DNA from: Candidatus Aminicenantota bacterium | GTDB taxonomy: Bacteria; Acidobacteriota; Aminicenantia; Aminicenantales; Aminicenantaceae | NCBI GenBank assembly: GCA_023135995.1 | Contig: JAGLRY010000191.1 | Coordinates: 1-14,671, forward strand | Direction: 5' to 3' | DNA: 14,671 nucleotides | Part shown: positions 1-7,118 of the stretch, in pieces | Position numbering within the stretch: the stretch's first letter is position 1 | How the letters are laid out: each line of letters begins with the position of its first letter | Notes under the pieces: generated by a model | Seen by the model: the letters and a program-made list of their open reading frames with translations, nothing else | What the model was told of the DNA's origin: nothing | Database searches by the model: none | Made by a program: the position numbers and the translations under genes

Positions 1-200
1 ATATGTAGGGATCGTTTCCCAAACGGTCCGTTCAGAGAAAGGACGCTGCATATAAAAATTAAGGATTATTTACAAATTTATCCTTCATTCGAAAGAGGAG
101 GCAGTGGAAGCCCGGGCCAGTCGTCCCGGGCTTCCCATGGCTAATATCTGCCAAAAGGAGGACGACTCGACATTTTTACTAATGTCTCATTGTGAGTCGT
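1..200. other. Gene-free region rich in inverted repeats
   Basis: No convincing gene lies in the first 350 bases. The stretch holds a series of short inverted repeats: 1-5 with 49-53, 13-17 with 21-25, 26-29 with 41-44, 61-66 with 80-85, a strong 11-bp stem 106-116/125-135 enclosed by 100-104/148-152, and a two-part stem 162-168/194-200 plus 169-174/181-186 closing a 6-base loop. Together they could be a structured RNA, the end of one that began left of the window, or a dispersed DNA repeat. The strong stem has no T-run after it, so it is not a standard intrinsic terminator. Pairings were found by eye and the identity is unknown. Bases 201-307 are AT-rich and hold nothing I recognise. Confidence 0.4.
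106..135. repeat. Perfect 11-bp GC-rich hairpin, 8-base loop
   Basis: GGAAGCCCGGG at 106-116 and CCCGGGCTTCC at 125-135 are exact reverse complements around an 8-base loop. GGCAG (100-104) and CTGCC (148-152) can extend the structure across an internal loop. The following bases are not T-rich. Confidence 0.75.
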
Positions 201-307
201 ACCCAATAGTATCCTATAAAAATTATAATTTCAATAGATTTGATAAGAAAATAACAAAATATTTCTTAGATCACCCTGGAGAGAGTTTTTATTTTTGTGG
301 AAAGCTA

Positions 308-337
308 TTGAAAATTATCGGGTTTTAATATTATAAT
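308..337 (+). promoter_or_regulatory. Sigma-70 promoter for tRNA-Asp
   Basis: TTGAAA at 308-313 and a perfect TATAAT at 332-337 are separated by 18 bp. A start near 344 lies about 9 bases before the mature tRNA end at 353, as expected for a stable-RNA promoter. Confidence 0.75.
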
Positions 338-352
338 AAAAAGTCCCAAGGC

Positions 353-430
353 GGGGTCGTAGTTCAGTTTGGTTAGAACGCTGGCCTGTCACGCCAGAGG
401 TCGCGAGTTCAAGTCTCGTCGGCCCCGCCA
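353..430 (+). tRNA. tRNA-Asp (GTC anticodon)
   Basis: A complete cloverleaf can be drawn. The acceptor stem is 353-359 with 420-426, including one G-T pair. The D stem is GTTC/GAAC (362-365/376-379). The anticodon stem is CTGGC/GCCAG (381-385/393-397) with loop CTGTCAC, giving anticodon GTC at 388-390. The T stem is 403-407 with 415-419 around TTCAAGT. The discriminator base is G427, as usual for tRNA-Asp, and CCA is encoded at 428-430. It decodes GAC and GAT. Its own promoter lies directly upstream, and the tmRNA gene follows about 210 bases downstream. Confidence 0.97.
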
Positions 431-598
431 CTTTTTCCCCTGATGTTCCCTTTTGTGTTGTGTTCCATGCGAATCTAAAGTATAAGAATAATAAGGGATT
501 AAAAGGACGATGCCCATTCCGCCTGGATCTACGACCGCTCGGGGAATGCCACCAATGCCATCACGGATTTAGAAATCCTTACCTATCCCGATGGCTTC
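431..598. other. Intergenic stretch with possible gene relic
   Basis: This stretch lies between tRNA-Asp and the tmRNA promoter. The first part (431-500) is T-rich then A-rich with no clear signal. From 503 one plus-strand frame stays open for 56 codons to a TGA at 671-673, running through the tmRNA promoter and into the tmRNA. It has no ATG or GTG start and follows a TAA at 500-502. Bases 509-600 look coding-like in composition and would read DAHSAWIYDRSGNATNAI and onward, but I do not recognise the protein. It may be a decayed fragment or chance. Confidence 0.25.
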
Positions 599-627
599 TT
601 GACAAGATTTTGTAGCCCAAATATAAT
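599..627 (+). promoter_or_regulatory. Consensus sigma-70 promoter for tmRNA
   Basis: TTGACA (599-604) and TATAAT (622-627) are both perfect consensus hexamers with the ideal 17-bp spacer. Transcription would start near 634, about 9 bases before the mature 5' end at 643. This is the best promoter in the window and fits an abundant stable RNA. Confidence 0.9.
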
Positions 628-642
628 AGAGTTTGGAGATTC

Positions 643-989
643 GGGGGCGAACTGGATTCGACGGAGACAATGAGACTAAGGTCGCATGTCGAGGCTCCAT
701 CCACCTCGTTAAAAAGGTGGAAACAAAGTAAGTGCAGAACCACTTCAAGTTGCTGCCTAATTAGTAGGCATGCCGTTTCTCTTGCACCTTCCTGCAGTGC
801 TTGAGAAGCGTCGACGCGCAGGATAGCGAACCAGGCCCGTCCTGAGCCCGGTAAGCGAACTCCATCAGGGCTGGTTTCACGGTGTCTTTCCTTTTCAGAA
901 GCTGTGGAATGAGAAAAAGGAAAAGGATAAGCATGTAGAAAGCTTTCGTTGAATGTCTTCGGACGCGGGTTCGATTCCCGCCGCCTCCA
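643..989 (+). ncRNA. ssrA: tmRNA (transfer-messenger RNA)
   Basis: tmRNA rescues stalled ribosomes by adding a degradation tag through its tRNA-like and mRNA-like parts. The conserved 5' end GGGGGCGAACTGGATTCGAC is present. It pairs as acceptor stem 643-649 with 982-988, followed by discriminator A989. The T arm is 965-969/977-981 around TTCGATT. The conserved AAGCATGTAGA segment lies near 930-940. A pseudoknot-type stem pairs CCACCT (701-706) with AGGTGG (715-720). The resume codon is best placed at GCA 734-736, because TA precedes it at positions -5 and -4 as in the E. coli RNA. That encodes AEPLQVAA and a stop at 758-760, within a hairpin 754-759/765-770. The final tag would be AAEPLQVAA. 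No CCA is encoded after A989, unlike the tRNA-Asp upstream. Confidence 0.96.
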
Positions 990-1012
990 TTATTGCGATT
1001 GGAACAAAAACA

Positions 1013-2251
1013 TTGTCGAAAAGCCGCAAAAGAAACCTGATAGCTGCACTTTTTATCTTTTTTTTAGCGATTTTGGTCTTTTCCCAATCTCTCACTTCTC
1101 TAAAAATTTCTATAAGAGATTATGAGCAATACGGCCGGGTCGTCATCGAATCTGCAGTTCCACTGAGCTACCACATCGAACAGTACACCACTCTCTTCCT
1201 GGTACGATTCAGGGTTGAGGGCAATTTCACGATCCACCGGGAATCCTTCAAGAGCAAATATGTCAAATCCTTGGGATGGGCCAAGGGCTCTGACTACTAC
1301 ATGCTGACCATTAACGCCACAGGTCCTGATTACAGCTTTGAAACCTTCACCCTCACCAATCCGCACAGGATTGTCATCGATATCCATTCACCCGAACAGC
1401 CCAAGGAGGACCTCCCTCCGCCCCAGTCCGAAAAGCCAAAGAGAACCCCTCAACCAAGGACAGAAGAAGCAGAATCACAGATAGAGTCCAAAGAGAGCCG
1501 TGATAGACAACAGGATGAAGAAGAGAAGCCCTCAGCTCCTTCGACGCCACCGCTGGCGTCACAGGCCTTAAGAACGATCGTCATCGATCCTGGCCATGGA
1601 GGTTTGGAAGTGGGATCGAAAGGGAAATTCGGGACTTTGGAGAAAAACCTCACTTTGCCCATCAGTCAAAAACTGAAAGCGATAATAGAAAAAAATCTGG
1701 CCTGCCGCGTTGTCTTGACAAGGGATAAAGATGTGGATGTCTCGCTCGAGAACAGGGCCGCTATCGCCAATAATAACAGGGCAGTGCTTTTTATCAGCAT
1801 TCATGTCAACGGTTTTCCCCGCTCTAGCGCTCGCGGTTCAGAAACGTTCTTTCTCAGTTTGAACGCAACGGATGAAGAATCCCGACGGTTGGCCTACATG
1901 GAAAACAATTCGTCTGACATCGAATCGAAGATCTCAAGCGAAGACGAAGAAGACATCATGATGATCCTGTGGGACATGGCACAATCGGCCTTTATCAAAC
2001 AGAGCAGCGAGCTTGCAGAAAAAATTCAGCAAGAGCTGAATTCCCTGTTGGGGACCCGAAATCGTGGCATAAAACAGGCTCCGTTTAAAGTCCTCACAGG
2101 AGTTGCCTGTCCGGCTATTCTGGTTGAGGTCGCCTTCATCTCCAATCCTGCCGAAGAAAGGAAGCTGCAAACCGAAGAATTCCAGGATAATGTGGCACGT
2201 GCCATCTATCGTGGAATTGACAACTTCCTCAAAAATTATTCAACCGAATGA
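1013..2251 (+). CDS. N-acetylmuramoyl-L-alanine amidase (Amidase_3), signal-anchored
   Basis: This is a cell-wall hydrolase that cuts the bond between N-acetylmuramic acid and the peptide stem of peptidoglycan, acting in the periplasm. With a TTG start at 1013 the product has 412 residues. A basic N-terminus (KSRKR) and a hydrophobic segment (about 9-25) form a signal sequence or anchor. An AMIN-like beta-rich domain spans about 28-125, followed by a Pro/Glu/Lys-rich linker (about 127-185). The catalytic domain covers 188-408: DPGHGG with H195, E210, SIHVN with H264, and VEVAFISN with E372 supply the zinc ligands and catalytic glutamate of the family. The longer ORF from ATG 953 starts inside the tmRNA, so I reject that start. 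A weak GGA lies 9 bases before the TTG. No promoter is seen in the 23-base gap, so it may be transcribed with tmRNA. The GerMN gene follows 9 bases after the stop. Confidence 0.9.
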   Translation: MSKSRKRNLIAALFIFFLAILVFSQSLTSLKISIRDYEQYGRVVIESAVPLSYHIEQYTTLFLVRFRVEGNFTIHRESFKSKYVKSLGWAKGSDYYMLTINATGPDYSFETFTLTNPHRIVIDIHSPEQPKEDLPPPQSEKPKRTPQPRTEEAESQIESKESRDRQQDEEEKPSAPSTPPLASQALRTIVIDPGHGGLEVGSKGKFGTLEKNLTLPISQKLKAIIEKNLACRVVLTRDKDVDVSLENRAAIANNNRAVLFISIHVNGFPRSSARGSETFFLSLNATDEESRRLAYMENNSSDIESKISSEDEEDIMMILWDMAQSAFIKQSSELAEKIQQELNSLLGTRNRGIKQAPFKVLTGVACPAILVEVAFISNPAEERKLQTEEFQDNVARAIYRGIDNFLKNYSTE

Positions 2252-2260
2252 CGCTTTATC

Positions 2261-2839
2261 ATGGATGCGAAAAAGATAACAATACTAGGTGCCCTTGTCG
2301 TTGTGTCGCTCATCCTGGCTGTTGTCTTCTTTCGAAGCGGAGGCGAAGAGAAGATCAAGCATTATCTCGATGAACCTCTTCAAGAGAAAGACAGCCTCTC
2401 TGAGGAGTCCCTCCCAACGAGGTCGATCACACTTTATTTTCTATCCGAGGACGATAATTATCTGCATCCTGAAAAGAGAGAAATTGTCGATCACCCATCC
2501 ATTGTTCACCAGGCGATTCAATCGATCGAAGAGTTGCTCAAAGGATCACAGAATGGCTTGCTCCCTCCTTTACCCGTGAACACAGAACTTAGAGAGTTTT
2601 TCATAACAAAGAGAGGGATCGCCTATGTGGATTTTTCAGATGAGATCCGGGAAGAGCATCTCTCCGGAACGTCGGCAGAAATGGGGACTGTTTTTGCTGT
2701 GGTCAATACCCTGACATACAATTTCAAGGACATCAATAAAGTGTTTATCTTGATCGATGGCAGTGAAAAAGAGACATTGGCGGGTCATATCGACCTGAGC
2801 CGTCCTCTCGTGCCTCGTTACGATCTAGTCTCCAACTAA
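2261..2839 (+). CDS. Membrane-anchored GerMN-domain protein
   Basis: This 192-residue protein has one N-terminal membrane segment (about 7-25) and an acidic spacer. A single GerMN domain spans about 55-190, recognisable from ITLYFLSEDDNYLHPEKREI, a central Leu-rich helix region with KGSQNGLLPPLP, AYVDFSDEI, and the ending VFILIDGSEKETLAGHIDLSRPL. GerMN domains were named from Bacillus spore proteins but are widespread in non-sporulating bacteria as extracytoplasmic modules, often near cell-wall enzymes. The exact biochemical role is not established. Here it sits 9 bases after the amidase and 3 bases before der, so the three are probably one transcript with coupled translation. No strong Shine-Dalgarno precedes its ATG. 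A role with the amidase at the cell wall is inferred from position only. Confidence 0.82.
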   Translation: MDAKKITILGALVVVSLILAVVFFRSGGEEKIKHYLDEPLQEKDSLSEESLPTRSITLYFLSEDDNYLHPEKREIVDHPSIVHQAIQSIEELLKGSQNGLLPPLPVNTELREFFITKRGIAYVDFSDEIREEHLSGTSAEMGTVFAVVNTLTYNFKDINKVFILIDGSEKETLAGHIDLSRPLVPRYDLVSN

Positions 2840-2842
2840 CCT

Positions 2843-4156
2843 GTGAAAAAACTCGCCAAAGTTGCAGTGATCGGATTCCCCAATGTTGGCAAATCCACTC
2901 TTTTCAATCGACTCTTGAGGACGAAAAAGTCCCTCGTTCATTCTCTACCCGGGATGACCCGAGATCAGGTGGCCGCAGAAGGCGCACTGAAGGGCAAAAA
3001 GTTTATCCTCGTAGACACTGGTGGATTCTTTGATTTCAAGATGGATCCTCTTTCTGCTCTGGTGAAGGAAAAAGCCTGGGAGGCCTCGAACGATGCGGAT
3101 ATTCTTCTTTTTGTGCTGGATGGGAAAAGAGGGCTTCTGCCGGCAGAAGAGGAGCTTTATTTTACTGTAAAAAAAATGAATAAGCCCATTCTCGTTGTCG
3201 TTAACAAGATCGATTCGCCATCCGAGGAAGAGCGGATCGGGGATTACTTCAGGTTGGGAGAGGGGCAGATATTCCCTGTGTCCGCTGAGCATAAAAGGAA
3301 CATTGAATACCTGGAAGAGGGCCTGTTCGACCTGCTCCCGGAATCACCAATAAAGGAGCAGGAGACCGAGGCCCTCAAAATAGCCATCATCGGCCGGATC
3401 AATGTAGGCAAGTCTTCGATTGTGAACCGCCTTTGCGGGCAAGAAAAATTGATCGTGAGCGAGATCCCGGGAACAACAAGAGACAGCACAGACACCATCA
3501 TCTACAGGAACAAAAAAGCTTTTTGTCTTGTCGATATGGCTGGCATTCGAAAGTTGAGCCGAACCCAAGACAAAAGGGAGAAGGCAGGCATCCTGAGAGC
3601 CAAAAAAGACATCAACCTTGCCGATGTTTTATGCTTGGTTCTAGATGCCCAAGAATACCCCACGCGCCAGGATACCGCGATCGCTCATCTCGCCGAAGAA
3701 TCCGGCAAGCCCCTCATCATTGCCATAAATAAATGGGATTTGATCGAAAAGGATTCTAGATCAACTGAAGAATTTAAGGCCAATGTCAATGATAAATTGG
3801 ACTTTGTCTCCTATGCACCGTTGATCTTTGTTTCCGCGCTATCCGGACAGAGAGTTGTGAAGATCCTTGATCTCGCCGAACAGATCTATGCCAATGCCAG
3901 CAAAAGGATACCGACCTCCAAATTGAATGACTTTTTGGCTTGGGTTCACACCGCATACCCACCCCTTTCCCGGAAAAAAAATAGGATCAAGATCAAATAC
4001 ATGGTGCAGAAACAAAGCCTCCCTCCCACGTTTTTCCTCTTTACTCATTCCAAAAGCCCCCTCGCTCCTGCTTACAGAAAATTCCTGAAACGCCTTATCC
4101 GGGACCAGTTCGATCTTGTTGGATCACCCATTAGGTTGTATCTAAAAAGAAACTAG
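2843..4156 (+). CDS. der: Ribosome biogenesis GTPase Der (EngA)
   Basis: Der is an essential double GTPase that helps assemble the 50S ribosomal subunit. The 437-residue length is normal. The first G domain has GFPNVGKST (11-19), PGMTRD (36-41), DTGG (58-61) and NKID (121-124). The second has GRINVGKSS (184-192), PGTTRD (209-214), DMAG (231-234), NKWD (296-299) and SAL (331-333). A KH-like C-terminal domain runs from about 352 to the end. Two small departures are visible in the second domain: Ile where Pro is usual in the P-loop (GxPNVGKS), and DMAG where DTAG is usual. The residues that contact nucleotide are kept, so I expect activity. The start is GTG, 3 bases after the GerMN stop and without a clear Shine-Dalgarno, which suggests translational coupling. 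Confidence 0.97.
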   Translation: MKKLAKVAVIGFPNVGKSTLFNRLLRTKKSLVHSLPGMTRDQVAAEGALKGKKFILVDTGGFFDFKMDPLSALVKEKAWEASNDADILLFVLDGKRGLLPAEEELYFTVKKMNKPILVVVNKIDSPSEEERIGDYFRLGEGQIFPVSAEHKRNIEYLEEGLFDLLPESPIKEQETEALKIAIIGRINVGKSSIVNRLCGQEKLIVSEIPGTTRDSTDTIIYRNKKAFCLVDMAGIRKLSRTQDKREKAGILRAKKDINLADVLCLVLDAQEYPTRQDTAIAHLAEESGKPLIIAINKWDLIEKDSRSTEEFKANVNDKLDFVSYAPLIFVSALSGQRVVKILDLAEQIYANASKRIPTSKLNDFLAWVHTAYPPLSRKKNRIKIKYMVQKQSLPPTFFLFTHSKSPLAPAYRKFLKRLIRDQFDLVGSPIRLYLKRN

Positions 4157-4178
4157 AAAAGAGGGGATTATGTTTCCC

Positions 4179-4207
4179 TTGACTTTAAACCGTACATGCT
4201 TTATAAA
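4179..4207 (+). promoter_or_regulatory. Sigma-70 promoter for TPR gene
   Basis: TTGACT (4179-4184) and TATAAA (4202-4207) are 17 bp apart. A start near 4214 gives a leader of about 50 bases ending in AGGAGG (4255-4260) before the ATG at 4266. Confidence 0.75.
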
Positions 4208-4265
4208 TTTATTTTTGGCATTATCACTCTGCCGAAGGATGCGATTCGACGATTAGGAGGTCACG

Positions 4266-5279
4266 ATGTCTCGAAGATGGATGAGTATCTCTCTTGTGAT
4301 TCTACTGGCTTTTGGTGTGATAGCAATAACGACCAGCTGCGACAAGATCAGCTATAACAAGCTGAGAGCTAACTATCACTTCTCCAGAGCCAATGCTCAT
4401 TTTACGGATAACCATTACCGAGATGCCATTGAAGAGTATGAGTTGACTTTGCAGTTCAACCCCGATCTCGTTCAAGCCTATCGGTTCCTGGGCGAAAGCT
4501 ACAAGAGCCTTTACAAACCCGCTGTAGAGACAGAACGCAACAAAGAGATCGAGCAGAAAGCCCTGGAAGCCCTTTTGAAAGCTTACGAGATCGAACCGAG
4601 GAACAAGGAAGTTATCTATTCCTTGGGAGATATGTACGACAAAATCAGAGATTTTGAATCTGCCGAACAACTGTACCTGAGAATTTTAGAGATGGAACCC
4701 ACCAACATGGGGAATTACTATGTTGTAGCCGAGTTTTATAAAAGGTATGCTGGCGGGGATGAAGAGGAAGGCGAAGAAGCTGCAGGAAAGACGCCCTTTG
4801 AGAAGGCAGAGGAAATGTATTTGCGGAGAATTGAAACCGATCCTGAAAATGAACAGGGTTATGCCTATATCGCACAGTTTTATGAAGGGATCACACCGGT
4901 TCCTGAGTTCGACCGGGCGAACGGATACCATGAGAAACGCATTAAACTCAATCCTGAGAATGCCGAAGCCTGGCTTGCAAAGGGTGTGAACCGGTGGTCA
5001 AAAGCATATCGTATCCCCACGCTCCCGAAAAGTGAAAGGATGCAGTTGGCTAGAGACAGCGAGGCCGCATTGCTCAAAGCGAGCGAATTGGATCCCGCTT
5101 ATCCAGAACCTTATTCCTGGCTGAGCGTTCTTTATAAGAGTGTGCTTGTGAGGCTCGATCCGAGCAGAGCCAAGCGTTACGAGGAAGATGCAGATAGGTT
5201 TCTTCAGCAGTTCCAAGATGCGAGAAAAAGACAGTCCGAAAGAAAGAAACTGGAAGAAGAGCTGAGCAAGATCGGATAA
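4266..5279 (+). CDS. TPR-repeat protein, probable lipoprotein
   Basis: The protein has 337 residues and a hydrophobic N-terminal signal (about 8-24) ending in ITTSC with Cys25, a plausible but imperfect lipobox because Thr rather than Leu sits at -3. If lipidated, Asp at +2 would favour inner-membrane retention under the E. coli rule, which may not hold in this phylum. Tetratricopeptide repeats follow from about 32: units near 36-69, 97-145 (two), 176-195, 215-235 and 262-290, with the usual spacing of small and aromatic residues and Pro at helix ends. An acidic insert GGDEEEGEEAAGK lies at 163-175. The C-terminus (about 305-335) is a charged helix that may form a coiled coil. TPRs bind proteins; the partner is unknown. 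It has its own promoter and a strong AGGAGG 5 bases from ATG. Confidence 0.85.
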   Translation: MSRRWMSISLVILLAFGVIAITTSCDKISYNKLRANYHFSRANAHFTDNHYRDAIEEYELTLQFNPDLVQAYRFLGESYKSLYKPAVETERNKEIEQKALEALLKAYEIEPRNKEVIYSLGDMYDKIRDFESAEQLYLRILEMEPTNMGNYYVVAEFYKRYAGGDEEEGEEAAGKTPFEKAEEMYLRRIETDPENEQGYAYIAQFYEGITPVPEFDRANGYHEKRIKLNPENAEAWLAKGVNRWSKAYRIPTLPKSERMQLARDSEAALLKASELDPAYPEPYSWLSVLYKSVLVRLDPSRAKRYEEDADRFLQQFQDARKRQSERKKLEEELSKIG

Positions 5280-5383
5280 TTTTCGACAATCACGACTTTT
5301 TACTGTTTTTAAAGCACAAAGCAAAAACAATAGTTCTGTTGTTCCCCATTCTCCTTGCATCTGTTTAGAATAACAGCGATAAG

Positions 5384-6094
5384 ATGTTCATACCTCTAAG
5401 AGACGATAATCCAACCACTCGAATTCCCTATGTGACCGTCTCTCTGCTTGGGCTGAATATCTTGATATTTTTTTTCCAACTGTTCTCTCCGAGCGGGCTG
5501 GAGTATTATGTTTTGCGCATGGGGGCGATTCCCTATGAGATCACCCATTTGACTTCTCTGCCCATTCCCAATGTCCCGCGCCTCTCTCCTCCCCTCACCC
5601 TGCTCACAGCCATGTTTCTGCACGGAGGATTTTTCCATCTCATCGGGAATATGCTCTATCTGTGGATATTCGGGAACAACATCGAGGATTATCTTGGGTC
5701 TTTCCGGTTTATCCTCTTTTATCTTCTTTCCGGATTGGGCGCGAGTGTGACGCATATTATTTTTAATCCCAACTCACAAGTTCCTATGATCGGGGCTAGT
5801 GGTGCGATAGCGGGTGTGCTCGGAGCTTATTTGATCCTTTACCCTCGCGCAAATGTGTTGACCCTGGTCTTCTTGTTTTTTTTCATCCGCATCGTGCCCA
5901 TCCCTGCAGCCTTTGTCCTTGGCCTTTGGTTTTTCCTGCAGGTTATGAATGTGGGCATGGGAGGTGGAGTTGCCTGGTTTGCCCATATCGGAGGTTTTTT
6001 GGTCGGGATACTTCTCGTAAAGATCTATTCTGGAAGACGCCGTCCTCCTAGGCCTTTCGCAAAACCTGCCGGCGATAAAAAATATTTCCACTAA
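5384..6094 (+). CDS. Rhomboid family intramembrane serine protease
   Basis: Rhomboids cut single-pass membrane proteins within the bilayer. The 236-residue product starts with the typical MFIPLRDDNPTTRIPYVT, followed by about six membrane helices. The key residues are present: HLIGN with H85 and N89, the active-site GASG with Ser139, and AHIGG with His201 in the last helix. The dyad Ser139/His201 predicts an active enzyme. The C-terminus is a short basic cytoplasmic tail (GRRRPPRP). Substrates cannot be predicted. The gap of 104 bases from the TPR gene holds a possible -10 (TAGAAT, 5366-5371) without a convincing -35. The Shine-Dalgarno is weak. It may be transcribed with the TPR gene or alone. 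Confidence 0.94.
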   Translation: MFIPLRDDNPTTRIPYVTVSLLGLNILIFFFQLFSPSGLEYYVLRMGAIPYEITHLTSLPIPNVPRLSPPLTLLTAMFLHGGFFHLIGNMLYLWIFGNNIEDYLGSFRFILFYLLSGLGASVTHIIFNPNSQVPMIGASGAIAGVLGAYLILYPRANVLTLVFLFFFIRIVPIPAAFVLGLWFFLQVMNVGMGGGVAWFAHIGGFLVGILLVKIYSGRRRPPRPFAKPAGDKKYFH

Positions 6095-6188
6095 TATCAT
6101 CTCGCAGAAAAGATATTTTCTTGGCCGATTTGATCAGTTGTATGTCTTGATATCGGGTTTAACCTCTTTATTTTCGGGCACGTAGAGG

Positions 6189-6217
6189 TTGACAACTCCC
6201 CCAAGTTTTAGTATTTT
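6189..6217 (+). promoter_or_regulatory. Promoter for the rplM-rpsI-rpsB operon
   Basis: A perfect -35 TTGACA (6189-6194) is 17 bp from TATTTT (6212-6217), which matches the -10 consensus at four of six positions. A start near 6224 gives a leader of about 39 bases before the rplM ATG. Confidence 0.7.
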
Positions 6218-6227
6218 ATGCAATCAC

Positions 6228-6253
6228 TAACCCTCATTAGGTTAATTCTGAGG
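6228..6253 (+). promoter_or_regulatory. Possible alternating hairpins in rplM leader
   Basis: TAACC (6228-6232) can pair with GGTTA (6240-6244). Alternatively CCTCA (6232-6236) can pair with TGAGG (6249-6253), which contains the GAGG Shine-Dalgarno lying 9 bases before the ATG. The two pairings share base 6232 and the second hairpin's loop contains the GGTTA strand, so they compete. This could let translation be switched, as ribosomal protein leaders often do, but both stems are only 5 bp and no known L13 leader fold was recognised. Confidence 0.3.
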
Positions 6254-6262
6254 TTTTGAATA

Positions 6263-6691
6263 ATGAAAACATTTATACCTAAAAGAAACGAAATTGAACG
6301 GAAATGGTGGTTGATCGATGCCGATGGAAAAGTTCTCGGGCGATTGGCCACTGAAATTTCTATCTTGCTTCAGGGCAAGAGGAATCCTGAGTTTGTCAAG
6401 TTCATGGACAGCGGAGATTTTGTCGTTGTGATCAACGCGGAAAAAGTGAAAGTCACGGGCAAGAAACTGGAGCAGAAAAAGTATTATTCCCATTCCGGCT
6501 ACCCGGGAGGTATTAGGGAGAGGACTTTAAAAGAACTGTTGGAGAAGAATCCGGAAGATGTCCTGCGCAAGGCGGTCCGAGGCATGATTCCCAAAAACAA
6601 ACTCGGTCGCGCCATGTACAAAAAACTGAAAGTCTATACAGGGCCTGATCATCCTCATGAAGCTCAAACGCCACAGGAATATCAGATCTAG
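6263..6691 (+). CDS. rplM: 50S ribosomal protein L13
   Basis: L13 is an early-binding 23S rRNA protein. The 142-residue length is typical. Recognisable segments are [20 protein letters not shown] near the N-terminus, [61 protein letters not shown] and the ending [12 protein letters not shown]. It is the first gene of the translation operon and is followed after 8 bases by rpsI, the near-universal order. ATG is chosen because it gives the standard N-terminus; GAGG (6250-6253) lies 9 bases upstream. Confidence 0.98.
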   Translation: MKTFIPKRNEIERKWWLIDADGKVLGRLATEISILLQGKRNPEFVKFMDSGDFVVVINAEKVKVTGKKLEQKKYYSHSGYPGGIRERTLKELLEKNPEDVLRKAVRGMIPKNKLGRAMYKKLKVYTGPDHPHEAQTPQEYQI

Positions 6692-6699
6692 GAGGAATC

Positions 6700-7104
6700 T
6701 TGAGTTTAATACAGTATTACGGCACAGGAAGGCGAAAAAGTTCGGTGGCCAGAGTCTATCTTAGGCCCGGGAAAGGGGAGATCACTCTGTATGTGAATAA
6801 AAGGCCTCGTCCCTTCACGGAATTCTTTACTTTAGATAGTTATAAACACATCATCAAGCGGCCTCTTCGTCTGACCGAGACAGAAAGTAAATTTGATATC
6901 TTCATCCGGGTCAATGGAGGAGGTGTGAATGCACAGGCCGAGGCGATACGCCTAGGAATTGCAAGGGCCTTGATTGAATTCAATAAAGAACTGAGGAATA
7001 CCTTAAAGCAAGCGGGACTACTGACCCGGGATGCGCGGGTTAAAGAGCGGAAGAAATACGGATTGTTGGGCGCTCGCAAGGCACCTCAATACCACAAGAG
7101 ATAA
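6700..7104 (+). CDS. rpsI: 30S ribosomal protein S9
   Basis: S9 is a small-subunit protein whose C-terminal tail reaches the P-site tRNA. The 134 residues begin [20 protein letters not shown] after MSLI and end in [17 protein letters not shown], where the terminal Lys-Arg is the conserved tRNA-contacting end. The start is TTG at 6700, supported by a strong GGAGG (6691-6695) four bases upstream and by agreement with the family N-terminus; no ATG lies nearby in frame. The Shine-Dalgarno overlaps the end of the rplM stop codon, so the two are likely coupled. Confidence 0.97.
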   Translation: MSLIQYYGTGRRKSSVARVYLRPGKGEITLYVNKRPRPFTEFFTLDSYKHIIKRPLRLTETESKFDIFIRVNGGGVNAQAEAIRLGIARALIEFNKELRNTLKQAGLLTRDARVKERKKYGLLGARKAPQYHKR

Positions 7105-7118
7105 AGGGAGGACTGGAG

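Noticed and set aside
104..328. 74-codon frame on the plus strand from GTG 104
   Set aside because: It starts within a GC-rich hairpin, has no Shine-Dalgarno at a useful distance, and the AT-rich translation shows no recognisable domain. An internal ATG at 137 or 182 is no better supported.
953..1012. ATG 953 as start of the amidase
   Set aside because: It lies inside the tmRNA 3' domain, whose bases are fixed by RNA structure. The extra 20 residues hide the natural signal sequence that begins at TTG 1013.
353..1012. tRNA-Asp and tmRNA 3' ends as integration sites of a genomic island
   Set aside because: Such genes are common attachment sites, but no integrase, duplicated 3' end or foreign-looking cargo is seen in the window.
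4161..4180. GGGGA/TTCCC pairing after der as a terminator
   Set aside because: Only five pairs including a G-T and no T-run; it overlaps the promoter of the next gene.
6106..6121. AGAAAA-gata-TTTTCT hairpin after the rhomboid gene as a terminator
   Set aside because: The stem is six weak A/T-rich pairs with no following T-run, so it is unlikely to terminate transcription by itself.
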